NCBI GenBank assembly: GCA_964603785.1
Contig: CAZRWD010000021.1
Coordinates: 1 to 7,861 of the forward strand
From: CAZRWD01 sp964603785
Lineage (GTDB): Bacteria; Fermentibacterota; Fermentibacteria; Fermentibacterales; Fermentibacteraceae
Length of the DNA: 7,861 bases
Direction: 5' to 3'
The translations under genes and the position numbers were made by a program. Shown here piece by piece: positions 1-5,249 of the stretch (within the stretch, counting starts at the first letter, position 1; each line of letters starts with the position of its first letter). Below the pieces are notes generated by a model, which worked only from the letters and a program-made list of their open reading frames with translations, did no database searches and was not told the origin of the DNA.

Positions 1-467
1 GCCATGGCTGCTATCCCCGCCCTGCCGGGGGACATCACGGACCCCTTCGGGAGGACGAGCTGCCCCTCCCTCATGTCCTCGCCGCGCAGACAGATGTCCG
101 TGCCGGGAGGCGGCATCTCGCGGGGCACCATCCTGTCGCCCTCGGAGAGAACCTTCTCGATCATCAGGACCCTGTCGGCCCCGGGAGGGATTGGTGCGCC
201 CGTCATGATGCGGGCGGCATGGCCGTCCTGCAGGGCCGGGGGTGTCGGATCGCCGGCCGCCACCTCGGGCGCGATCCCGTAGGAATCGTGCGCTCCCGCC
301 AGGGCGTAGCCGTCCATGGCCGCCCTGTCGAAGGGGGGCATGTCGATGTCGCTCACGACATCCTGCGCCAGCACCAGACCGGCCGTAAGGTGTCCCGGCA
401 CCGTCTCGACCCTGCCGGGATGCACTCCGGCGAGTATGTGCTCCAGAGCTTCCTCGAGGCCGATCAT
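1..467 (-). CDS. moeA: Molybdopterin molybdenumtransferase MoeA, N-terminal part (runs off the left edge)
   Basis: MoeA inserts molybdenum into adenylylated molybdopterin, the last common step of molybdenum-cofactor synthesis in the cytoplasm. Only the first 155 codons are present; the family is usually about 400 residues, so the gene continues beyond position 1. Translated from the complement, the protein starts MIGLEEALEHIL and carries the MoeA signature DIDMPPFDRAAMDGYAL at about residues 42-58, followed by ARIMTGAPIPPGAD at about 82-95. Both are hallmark blocks of the N-terminal MoeA domains. The ATG at 467-465 shares one base with the TGA of the upstream MobB-like gene (TGATG), so the two are almost certainly co-transcribed and translationally coupled. 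No frameshift is seen in the visible part. The identification is firm. Whether a downstream MogA/MoaB-like domain is intact cannot be seen. Confidence 0.93.
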   Translation of the reverse strand, partial: MIGLEEALEHILAGVHPGRVETVPGHLTAGLVLAQDVVSDIDMPPFDRAAMDGYALAGAHDSYGIAPEVAAGDPTPPALQDGHAARIMTGAPIPPGADRVLMIEKVLSEGDRMVPREMPPPGTDICLRGEDMREGQLVLPKGSVMSPGRAGIAAM

Positions 468-970
468 CAACCCTCCGTCGGTTCGCCGGGAAGGGGCACC
501 CCGAGCATGCCGCAGACCCGGCGTGCCGCAGCCTCGACCTCGGCGGGGCCGGGCCGCTCTTCCATCAGGATGTCGGCGACGGCCGCCAGTTCAGGGTTCT
601 TCCCTCCCCCGCCGGTGGCGATGTAGACCAGGACGTCATGCGGAAGAAGGCCGGCTGCGGCGTTGCTCTCCCAGATGCAGACCTCGCAGCGGGCATCCAG
701 GGACGACAGGAGAGAGGGCAGATCCCGGACGGAGGAGTAGCGGACGAGGGCGGAGCGTCGCGCACCCGCCTCGACGAATCTCCATGTGTCGGATCCGGAC
801 CTTCCGGCCCCCTCGACCACCCCGGCCGGGGCATCTCCGCCCCGTGCCAGCTTGAACGCCCCGGTATCGAGCCCGGAGGCACTCAGCAGGCGGATCACCG
901 AGCACGCCAGCGTCGTCTTGCCGGCACCGCTCGCACCCGCGGCTATCACGACCCCTTTCCGTCCATCCAT
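467..970 (-). CDS. MobB-like P-loop NTPase of molybdenum-cofactor metabolism
   Basis: This is a 167-residue protein with a Walker A loop GASGAGKTT at residues 12-20, right after a hydrophobic beta strand (GVVIAAG), which is the MobB/CobW-like P-loop layout. The segment SDTWRFVEAGARRSAL (about 60-75) matches the MobB-type block DSWRhrxAGA, which follows the switch region. Classical MobB has a Lys-His pair after strand 2; here it reads FKLARGG (39-45), so the histidine is missing. The Walker B-like strand ends CIWESN (98-103), not the usual EG(Y/F). MobB binds GTP and assists MobA in making molybdopterin-guanine dinucleotide. The moeA gene immediately downstream supports a cofactor role, but the divergent motifs leave room for a specialised adaptor. 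The ATG at 970 is chosen because it sits just before the first strand. There is no Shine-Dalgarno upstream, and a TTGACA promoter places the transcription start almost at the ATG. Confidence 0.75.
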   Translation of the reverse strand: MDGRKGVVIAAGASGAGKTTLACSVIRLLSASGLDTGAFKLARGGDAPAGVVEGAGRSGSDTWRFVEAGARRSALVRYSSVRDLPSLLSSLDARCEVCIWESNAAAGLLPHDVLVYIATGGGGKNPELAAVADILMEERPGPAEVEAAARRVCGMLGVPLPGEPTEG

Positions 971-977
971 GCGGACG

Positions 978-1007
978 GATATCTCGGACCGGCCGAACGG
1001 CTGTCAA
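978..1007 (-). promoter_or_regulatory. Candidate promoter of the MobB-like/moeA operon, near-leaderless
   Basis: On the minus strand a perfect -35 TTGACA (complement of 1002-1007) is followed after 18 bp by GATATC (978-983), a 3/6 match to TATAAT. Seven bases separate the -10 from the ATG at 970, so transcription would begin at or one to two bases before the start codon. No ribosome-binding site is visible between them, which agrees with a leaderless message. The -35 is strong and the -10 weak, so the exact start is inferred. Confidence 0.45.
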
Positions 1008-1016
1008 GAACGCTCC

Positions 1017-1045
1017 TTGCGCCGGACGCGGGAGGATGCTAATCT
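1017..1045 (+). promoter_or_regulatory. Candidate promoter of the 320-residue lipoprotein gene
   Basis: TTGCGC (1017-1022) is followed after 17 bp by TAATCT (1040-1045), preceded by TGC, which resembles an extended -10. A transcription start near 1052 would give a leader of about 17 nt containing the GGAGGG ribosome-binding site at 1058-1063. The hexamers are only partial matches to sigma-70 consensus, so this is tentative. It would also mean that the ATG at 1036 lies upstream of the transcription start and is not used. Confidence 0.3.
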
Positions 1046-1057
1046 TCGGACTTGATT

Positions 1058-1063
1058 GGAGGG
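1058..1063 (+). promoter_or_regulatory. Shine-Dalgarno site that selects a TTG start
   Basis: GGAGGG lies 5 nt before the TTG at 1069. The in-frame ATG at 1036 has a GGGAGG abutting it with no spacing, and would add 11 residues (including D and R) in front of an otherwise standard signal peptide. The spacing here and the Met-Arg-hydrophobic start make the TTG the better choice. Confidence 0.7.
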
Positions 1064-1068
1064 ATACG

Positions 1069-2031
1069 TTGAGAGCGACACTGACGATTGCTTCCATCAG
1101 CCTTGCATGCCTTGCGACCGCCTGCGGGAACGGCGGCCCTCGCCCCCCGGAGAACAGGGGCTCGGTCTCCGTCGACGGGATCTGCTTCGAGCTGGGAGGG
1201 GCCAGGGGCTCGGTCCTGAACACGCCCAGGGCGGTCTACTGGGCGGGGGTGGCCATGCCGGCCCTGGCCCGCATAGACATCTTCGGGATGGACGTCCAGG
1301 TCGACGATGCCGGGCTGGCGCTCACGGAGGCCACGCCAACGGTGACCATGCTCTTCCCGTCCGGCCCCCGCGGCGACTTCTTCGCCGGCCGCCCGTCGAT
1401 ACCCTCCTCGATGGAGATGCAGCTGGGCAACATCAAGGTCTTCGTCCCCGAGTCGCTGCTCGCAGGCTGCCGGGCCACCCTGTCGGCCAGCCCCCTCGAC
1501 ACAGGGATGGTCGATCTCGAGCTTCTCTGCAGCTTCGACAGGGGCGACTCGCACTACGACCTCGAGTACGAGGGCACGATCTGCTTCCCGGGCGTTGCGC
1601 TGCCGCCCTCGCCCCCGGCCTACCCCGCCTGGCAGGCTCCGGACACGCTGTTCTTCGAGATGGACGGAATGCGCTTCCAGCCGTACTTCTTCGCAGCGGT
1701 GGAGGGGATGGTGGCCGGCCAGCAGGTTTACACGGTCTACGCCTTTACAGAGCCGTTCCAGGGGACGCCGCCCTCGAAGGCCACCCAGACCTGCCTGAGA
1801 TTCACGATCCCGATCGACCTCGTCGACGGACACCCGGTCAACACGGGCGTCGACGCCTTCGTCTTCATGCCGGGCGACACGCTCTCGCGCTCGGCCACGC
1901 GGTCGTTCTGCTGGGCCGAGGCCACCGTAGACGGCAGGGTCGTGACCGGCAGGATGCAGTTCCAGGGAAACGGGAGCGAGCCGGCCACCAGGTTCCTGGG
2001 GGGCGGCCGGTTCACGGCGCCGATCAAGTAG
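1069..2031 (+). CDS. Probable lipoprotein of unknown function, 320 residues, TTG start
   Basis: I do not recognise the family. From the TTG the protein begins with Arg2, a hydrophobic stretch and then LATAC, so Cys19 is the likely lipidated residue; the lipobox has Ala rather than Leu at -3. A Gly/Pro-rich tether (residues 20-30) follows. The mature part has two similar-looking halves, each opening with a DG-x-x-F motif (DGICFELG at 37-44, DGMRFQPY at 199-206), separated by a proline-rich linker (LPPSPPAYPAW, 178-188). Six further cysteines (39, 134, 154, 172, 242, 281) could form disulfides in the envelope. The composition (V, T, F, G, D) suggests beta-rich folding. No catalytic motif is evident. 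The gene stands alone between divergent mobB-like and convergent lexA, and its last 8 bp overlap the 3' end of lexA. A surface or periplasmic lipoprotein is inferred from the signal only. Confidence 0.8.
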   Translation: MRATLTIASISLACLATACGNGGPRPPENRGSVSVDGICFELGGARGSVLNTPRAVYWAGVAMPALARIDIFGMDVQVDDAGLALTEATPTVTMLFPSGPRGDFFAGRPSIPSSMEMQLGNIKVFVPESLLAGCRATLSASPLDTGMVDLELLCSFDRGDSHYDLEYEGTICFPGVALPPSPPAYPAWQAPDTLFFEMDGMRFQPYFFAAVEGMVAGQQVYTVYAFTEPFQGTPPSKATQTCLRFTIPIDLVDGHPVNTGVDAFVFMPGDTLSRSATRSFCWAEATVDGRVVTGRMQFQGNGSEPATRFLGGGRFTAPIK

Positions 2032-2650
2032 GTCCGGCTTCTCCGAAGTCCTCGAGCAGGCGGAGGACGGCGACCACCCTGCCGACGACCCTCACGCTCT
2101 CGCTGCCGGGGCCGTATCTCTGCACGGCGTACGCCGGGTTGGACGGGGCGAGCTCGACCTCGTCCGGACCCCGCCTGTAGAAGCGCTTGACCGTGGCGTC
2201 GTCGCCCACCAGTACGACCGAGACCTCGCCCTGCTCGACGAAGGGCTGGGTGCGCACGAGCACCAGGTCGCCGTCGAGTATGGCGTCGCCCTGCATGCTG
2301 TCGCCGCGGACGCGCAGGAAGAAGTGCCTGTCTGAGCCGTAGCCCGGCATCTCGACCCAGCCCGTGATGTTCTGCTGGGCGAGGACGGGGGTTCCCGCGG
2401 CAACCTGTCCCACGACGGGGAGACGGTCGCCCTGATCGACCCTGGATGTTATCGAGATAGCCCTGGCGGCCCTGTCGGACCTTCGCATGAAGCCGTGGGC
2501 GACGAGCCAGTCGAGGTGGTCCTTCACGCTCTTGGTGCTCTTGAGCCCGACGGCTGCGGCAATCTCACGCACGGAAGGCGGGTAGCCGTTGCGCAGGTCG
2601 AACTGCCGCACGAACTCCAGTATGCGCGCCTTCCTGTCGGTCAGCTCCAT
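2024..2650 (-). CDS. lexA: LexA repressor, self-cleaving regulator of the SOS response
   Basis: At 208 residues it has the usual LexA length and both domains. The N-terminal winged helix begins MELTDRKARILEFV and contains GYPPSVREIAAAVGL (22-36) and the recognition segment KSTKSVKDHLDWL (37-49). The C-terminal S24-type protease domain has the cleavage site VAAG with scissile Ala85-Gly86, the nucleophile Ser118 in GDSMQGD, and the general base Lys155 in DATVKRF. All are at positions nearly identical to the E. coli protein (84/85, 119, 156). It should therefore bind SOS operators as a dimer and autocleave when RecA-ssDNA filaments form. A promoter and palindromic operator lie directly upstream, indicating autoregulation. 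There is no Shine-Dalgarno, and the predicted transcription start is the A of the ATG. The TGA overlaps the end of the convergent lipoprotein gene by 8 bp. Confidence 0.97.
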   Translation of the reverse strand: MELTDRKARILEFVRQFDLRNGYPPSVREIAAAVGLKSTKSVKDHLDWLVAHGFMRRSDRAARAISITSRVDQGDRLPVVGQVAAGTPVLAQQNITGWVEMPGYGSDRHFFLRVRGDSMQGDAILDGDLVLVRTQPFVEQGEVSVVLVGDDATVKRFYRRGPDEVELAPSNPAYAVQRYGPGSESVRVVGRVVAVLRLLEDFGEAGPT

Positions 2651-2654
2651 GGAT

Positions 2655-2672
2655 CAAACATACAGGTGTTTG
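2655..2672. promoter_or_regulatory. Likely LexA operator (SOS box) of lexA
   Basis: This is an inverted repeat CAAACA-N6-TGTTTG with perfect 6-bp arms, the AT-rich island in an otherwise GC-rich region. It covers the -10 and part of the spacer of the lexA promoter and ends 5 bp before the start codon, so bound LexA would block polymerase. The arms resemble the GAAC/GTTC half-sites of Gram-positive-type SOS boxes, but with A for G, and with wider spacing than the common N4 form. I did not notice another copy in this window. Confidence 0.65.
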
Positions 2673-2685
2673 TGAGGGCGGTCAA
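2657..2685 (-). promoter_or_regulatory. lexA promoter, predicted leaderless
   Basis: On the minus strand -35 TTGACC (complement of 2680-2685) and -10 TATGTT (complement of 2657-2662) are separated by exactly 17 bp. Six bases follow the -10 before the ATG at 2650, so the expected +1 coincides with the A of the start codon. No purine-rich ribosome-binding site exists in this short stretch. The promoter has the same -35 and spacer length as the one in front of the initiator tRNA, which strengthens both calls. Confidence 0.7.
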
Positions 2686-2720
2686 CCGTCCGCGTGCCGG
2701 CGGTCCGCTGCAGGTCCGGG

Positions 2721-3158
2721 TCAGTCTCCGGCGGGGATCAGGTCGCTGAAGAAGACCAGGTAGGCGGCTATCTTCGTGGAGATCTCGCCGTCCGAGCCGT
2801 CGGTGTAGAGGATCGTCCGGAACCCGGTGTCCTCGACCGTACCGTCGCTCGAGATGGTCACGACGCACCTGAATGCGTCGTCGGTCATGCGCCCGTCCGT
2901 GTCGATGTAGAAGAGCGTGTTGTAGGACGAGCTCTCTATCCTGCCCTCCCTGATGTACCCGAGCGTGTTGAAGGTTGCGTCCTCCACCCTCGAGTCGTCG
3001 CGGATGTATCCAAGGGTGTTGAATGTGGAATCCTCCACGCGCCCGTCATCCCTTATGTATGCCAGTGTCCTGAATGACGAGTCTTCAAGCCTCAGGTCGC
3101 CTGCGGCGAGAGGGGTGGCGAGCGCCGCTGCAAGTGCAAAAAGAAGCAGGTTCCTCAT
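2721..3158 (-). CDS. Exported short-repeat protein, six copies of a 16-18-residue motif
   Basis: The 145-residue product has a clear signal peptide (MRNLLLFALA then ALATPLAAG, cleavage after about residue 19 or 20). The rest is mostly tandem repeats with consensus R(V/I)ED-x-(T/S)F-N-T-L-G-Y-I-R-D-D-G. Units run 23-39, 40-56, 57-72, 73-89, 90-106 and 107-124, ending in a hydrophobic tail (AAYLVFFSDLIP). The alternating hydrophobic pattern with a DG turn once per unit suggests stacked beta hairpins or a beta-solenoid. It recalls the short G-x-I-x-D type repeats of FCB-group exported proteins, but I cannot name a family. The ATG at 3158 is preceded by AAAGGAGG 9 nt upstream; the earlier ATG in the same stretch hits a stop at once. 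The longer frame reading back to 3701 is opposite the ComEA/ComEC gene and has no signal. Function unknown; a cell-surface or periplasmic structural role is a guess. Confidence 0.85.
   Translation of the reverse strand: MRNLLLFALAAALATPLAAGDLRLEDSSFRTLAYIRDDGRVEDSTFNTLGYIRDDSRVEDATFNTLGYIREGRIESSSYNTLFYIDTDGRMTDDAFRCVVTISSDGTVEDTGFRTILYTDGSDGEISTKIAAYLVFFSDLIPAGD
2787..3092 (-). repeat. Tandem 48-54 bp coding repeats, six units
   Basis: The units encode residues 23-124 of the exported repeat protein. Recurring words on the plus strand (gtgttg at 2917, 2965 and 3016; gtcctg at 3067) show steps of 48, 51 and 51 bp, always multiples of three, so the protein frame is kept. The central units are the most alike and the outer ones have diverged, as expected if duplication began in the middle. 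Confidence 0.85.
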
Positions 3159-3167
3159 CTCATGGAA

Positions 3168-3175
3168 CCTCCTTT
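3168..3175 (-). promoter_or_regulatory. Strong Shine-Dalgarno of the repeat-protein gene
   Basis: AAAGGAGG on the minus strand lies 9 nt before the ATG at 3158. It is an almost perfect anti-16S complement, unlike the weak or absent sites of lexA and the MobB-like gene, and it decides the start of the repeat protein. The divergent gene's own weaker site, AAGGGG at 3177-3182 on the plus strand, is immediately beside it. Confidence 0.8.
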
Positions 3176-3183
3176 CAAGGGGC

Positions 3184-3214
3184 ATTATGCTAGCTTTCTC
3201 GACCCTGCTGTCAA
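3184..3214 (-). promoter_or_regulatory. Candidate promoter of the repeat-protein gene, inside the divergent gene's start
   Basis: On the minus strand a perfect TTGACA (complement of 3209-3214) is followed either by CATAAT (complement of 3184-3189, 5/6 match, 19-bp spacer) or TAGCAT (complement of 3187-3192, 4/6 match, 16-bp spacer). Transcription would start near 3177-3180 and give a leader of about 20 nt containing the AAAGGAGG site. The -10 lies on the ATG of the divergent ComEA-ComEC fusion gene and the -35 within its signal-sequence codons. Confidence 0.5.
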
Positions 3215-4269
3215 TGGCGGCAGGCCTCCTGTCTCTCCTGGATCCGGCGGTCGTCGATCTCAACACCGCATCCGTGAGGCAGTTGCAGTCGCTGCCAGGC
3301 ATCGGGCCGACAAGGGCGGCAGCCATCGCGGAATTCCGGGAGGCATGCGGACCGTTCATGGAACTCGTTGATCTACTATTGGTTCCCGGCATAGGTATGT
3401 CGACCCTCGACGGCCTCGAGGGCCTTGTCACCCTCTCGGGAACGGACGGAGCGGTCTCCGACACCCTGCACTGGCTGCCGGTCGTGGATTCCATCCGGCA
3501 GCCCATCCTCTTGATAGCCGTGCTGGACATCGGGGAGGGCGACGCAATCCTGATCTCGCCGGCTGATGCCGCGCCCGTTCTCGTGGACGGCGGCCCCGAC
3601 GAGGGGGGGCCGGTGGTCCCCGCCTCGGTGACCCGCCTGTTCGAGCTGGGGGTGGACAGCCTGGGCGCGGTCATACTCACCCATCCCCACGAGGACCACA
3701 TCGGCGGACTCGTCGAGGTCGTCCTGAGGACTAGGGTCGGAAGGGTGCTCGATCCGGGGATCGTCTTCGCCTCGCCCGTCTACGAGGCCCTCCTGGAAGC
3801 CGTCCTCGAGACGGGAGTGCCCTATGCATCGCTGGACAGCGGGATGGTGATCGACCTCTCGGAGCGTGTCCGGCTGAGGGTCCTCGACAGCGGGCGGCGG
3901 GGAGGCAACGGCAACCTCAACGAATCCTCCGCGGTCATGCTGGTCACCGCGGGGGATTTCAGCCTCTTCCTCGGAGGCGACATCGAGGAGCAGTCCGAGA
4001 TGGCGCTCGTACCGACGGCGACCCCCGTCACCTGCATGGTCGCTCCGCACCACGGGAGCAGGACGTCCGCCTTCGCCCCCCTGCTGCGGAGGCTCAGGCC
4101 CCAGATCGCCATCGTCAGCGCCGGGAGGGACAACCCCTTCGGGCATCCCCACATGTCCGTTCTGGACAGGTACTCGGCGTTGGGCGCCATGCTGTTGCGA
4201 ACCGACAGGAGCGGGACTATCTTCGTCGCGACCGACGGCGTGTCCGTCTCCGTCGATTCAGACATGTGA
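3187..4269 (+). CDS. Exported fusion of ComEA-like helix-hairpin-helix domain and ComEC-type metallo-beta-lactamase domain
   Basis: The 360-residue protein opens with a hydrophobic, uncharged segment (1-19), a possible signal or anchor. Residues 22-80 form a ComEA-type tandem helix-hairpin-helix: VDLNTASVRQLQSLPGIGP, then CGPFMELVDLLLVPGIG. Such domains bind DNA without sequence preference. Residues 108-355 match the C-terminal metallo-beta-lactamase domain of ComEC: VLDIGEGDAILIS (112-124), metal ligands in THPHEDH (His166, His168, Asp170, His171), NESSAVML (245-252), GGDIEE (Asp265), APHHGS (288-289 His-His) and GHPH (319-322). All key residues are kept, so hydrolase activity, probably on nucleic acid, is likely. 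ComEC's membrane competence domain and OB fold are absent. The ATG at 3187 has AAGGGG 4 nt upstream. The frame is open back to 2953, but that part is antisense to the repeat protein. Its stop overlaps the ribosome-binding site of the next permease gene. Confidence 0.9.
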   Translation: MLAFSTLLSMAAGLLSLLDPAVVDLNTASVRQLQSLPGIGPTRAAAIAEFREACGPFMELVDLLLVPGIGMSTLDGLEGLVTLSGTDGAVSDTLHWLPVVDSIRQPILLIAVLDIGEGDAILISPADAAPVLVDGGPDEGGPVVPASVTRLFELGVDSLGAVILTHPHEDHIGGLVEVVLRTRVGRVLDPGIVFASPVYEALLEAVLETGVPYASLDSGMVIDLSERVRLRVLDSGRRGGNGNLNESSAVMLVTAGDFSLFLGGDIEEQSEMALVPTATPVTCMVAPHHGSRTSAFAPLLRRLRPQIAIVSAGRDNPFGHPHMSVLDRYSALGAMLLRTDRSGTIFVATDGVSVSVDSDM

Positions 4270-4278
4270 GGGTTATCC

Positions 4279-5223
4279 GTGCGGACCGGCAACCGGTTGT
4301 CCCCATATCTCTACATACTCCCCGCCCTTGCGGTGGTCCTGGTGTTCCGGATCATCCCCATCCTCAGCTCGTTCCTGGCATCGTTCACCGAGTACGACAT
4401 CGGCGGGCTGCACGGCTGGGTGGGGCTGGACAACTACGCCAGGATGCTAGGCGACGCACGGTTCTGGGGCAGCGTGGCGAACACGGTCTTCTTCGTGATC
4501 GGGGTCGTCCCCCTGTCCATCCTCCTGCCCCTGTTCTTCGCCATGCTCCTGCGGGGCAGGCTCTTCGCAAAGGGCTTCTACAGGACGGTCTACTTCCTCC
4601 CCGTGGTGACCAGCGCGGTCGCGGTCTCGGTGGTCTGGACCTGGCTGTTCCACCCCGAGGCCGGACCTGTCAACAGGGTCCTGGCCGTCTTCGGGGCGCA
4701 GCCCCTCATGTGGCTGAGGGAGCCGCGCGGCATCTTCGAGATGATCCTCGCCCCCGCGGGAGTTCATCCCGAGGGCATCCTTGCCGGACCCAGCCTGGCG
4801 CTCGTCTCGCTCATGATCGTCAGCATCTGGAAAAGCATGGGCTACAACATCGTGCTCTTTCTCGCCGGGCTCGAGAACATACCCGGCGAATACTACGAGG
4901 CCGCCAGGCTCGACGGAGCCGGCAGATGGGCCGTGTTCAGGCACGTCACATGGCCACTTCTCTCGCCCACCACCTACTACGTCCTGATAATGAGCACCAT
5001 CGTCTCGTTCCAGACCTTCGCCCTCGTCTACGTGATGACGCCGCCTCCCGGCGGCGGCCCCCTGGGCACGACGAACCTCATCGTCTTCTACCTGTTCCAC
5101 AAGGCGTTCGACAGGTTCGACATAGGATACGCCAGCGCGATCTCCGTCTTCCTGTTCGCAGTGCTCCTCGGCCTCACCATCCTCCAGAGGAGGCTGGCAG
5201 GCAGGAGGGTGGTGTACAACTGA
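4279..5223 (+). CDS. ABC sugar transporter permease, UgpA/MalF type (CUT1)
   Basis: This 314-residue inner-membrane protein has six predicted membrane helices (about 10-35, 65-92, 102-124, 172-198, 228-254, 284-303). It belongs to the binding-protein-dependent permease family. The cytoplasmic EAA loop that docks the ATPase is clear at about 204-227: EYYEAARLDGAG, then RHVTWPLL, with the conserved Glu207-Ala-Ala, Gly213 and Pro226. Fold and helix count match UgpA/LacF/MalF-like carbohydrate permeases. The substrate cannot be told from sequence. The loop between helices 3 and 4 (about 125-171) looks somewhat longer than usual. The GTG at 4279 is supported by GAGGG at 4268-4272, which overlaps the TGA of the upstream gene, implying coupled translation. 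It should pair with the next gene to form the membrane pore; no ATPase or substrate-binding protein is in the window. Confidence 0.93.
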   Translation: MRTGNRLSPYLYILPALAVVLVFRIIPILSSFLASFTEYDIGGLHGWVGLDNYARMLGDARFWGSVANTVFFVIGVVPLSILLPLFFAMLLRGRLFAKGFYRTVYFLPVVTSAVAVSVVWTWLFHPEAGPVNRVLAVFGAQPLMWLREPRGIFEMILAPAGVHPEGILAGPSLALVSLMIVSIWKSMGYNIVLFLAGLENIPGEYYEAARLDGAGRWAVFRHVTWPLLSPTTYYVLIMSTIVSFQTFALVYVMTPPPGGGPLGTTNLIVFYLFHKAFDRFDIGYASAISVFLFAVLLGLTILQRRLAGRRVVYN

Positions 5224-5249
5224 CGGGCAGGGCCGCGGTAACGAACGGG

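Noticed and set aside
1..855. Plus-strand open frames across the moeA/MobB-like region
   Set aside because: They overlap clearly recognisable MoeA and P-loop codons on the minus strand and have no recognisable motifs.
1056..2180. Alternative 374-residue plus-strand frame overlapping the lipoprotein gene
   Set aside because: It is Arg/Gly/Pro-rich with no signal or domain, runs into the lexA 3' end, and competes with a frame that has a clear lipoprotein signal.
2686..2720. Possible terminator between the repeat-protein gene and lexA
   Set aside because: GGACC occurs as a direct rather than inverted repeat, and no stem followed by a T-tract is present, so no terminator can be supported.
2787..3092. 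Possible CRISPR or intergenic tandem repeat
   Set aside because: The period is 48-54 bp with no constant repeat and variable spacer alternation. Unit lengths are multiples of three and encode a conserved amino-acid motif, so it is a coding repeat.
2953..3186. In-frame upstream extension of the ComEA-ComEC fusion by 78 codons
   Set aside because: It reads antisense across the repeat protein. It gives low-complexity peptide lacking any ComEA-like character, while ATG 3187 has its own ribosome-binding site and a hydrophobic N-terminus.
3163..3191. Plus-strand TGGAAC-17 bp-TATGCT as a promoter for the ComEA-ComEC fusion
   Set aside because: It would start transcription after ATG 3187, and the next in-frame ATG (3214) has no ribosome-binding site. 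The match is weak.
3159..3701. N-terminal extension of the repeat protein on the minus strand
   Set aside because: It is antisense to conserved HhH and MBL codons and is Ser/Arg/Pro-rich shadow sequence. The true start at 3158 has AAAGGAGG and a signal peptide.
4266..5249. Long open frame upstream of and fused to the second permease
   Set aside because: It overlaps the first permease in another frame and is Arg/Pro/Gly-rich, typical of shadow frames in GC-rich DNA. Permease homology begins at 5250.
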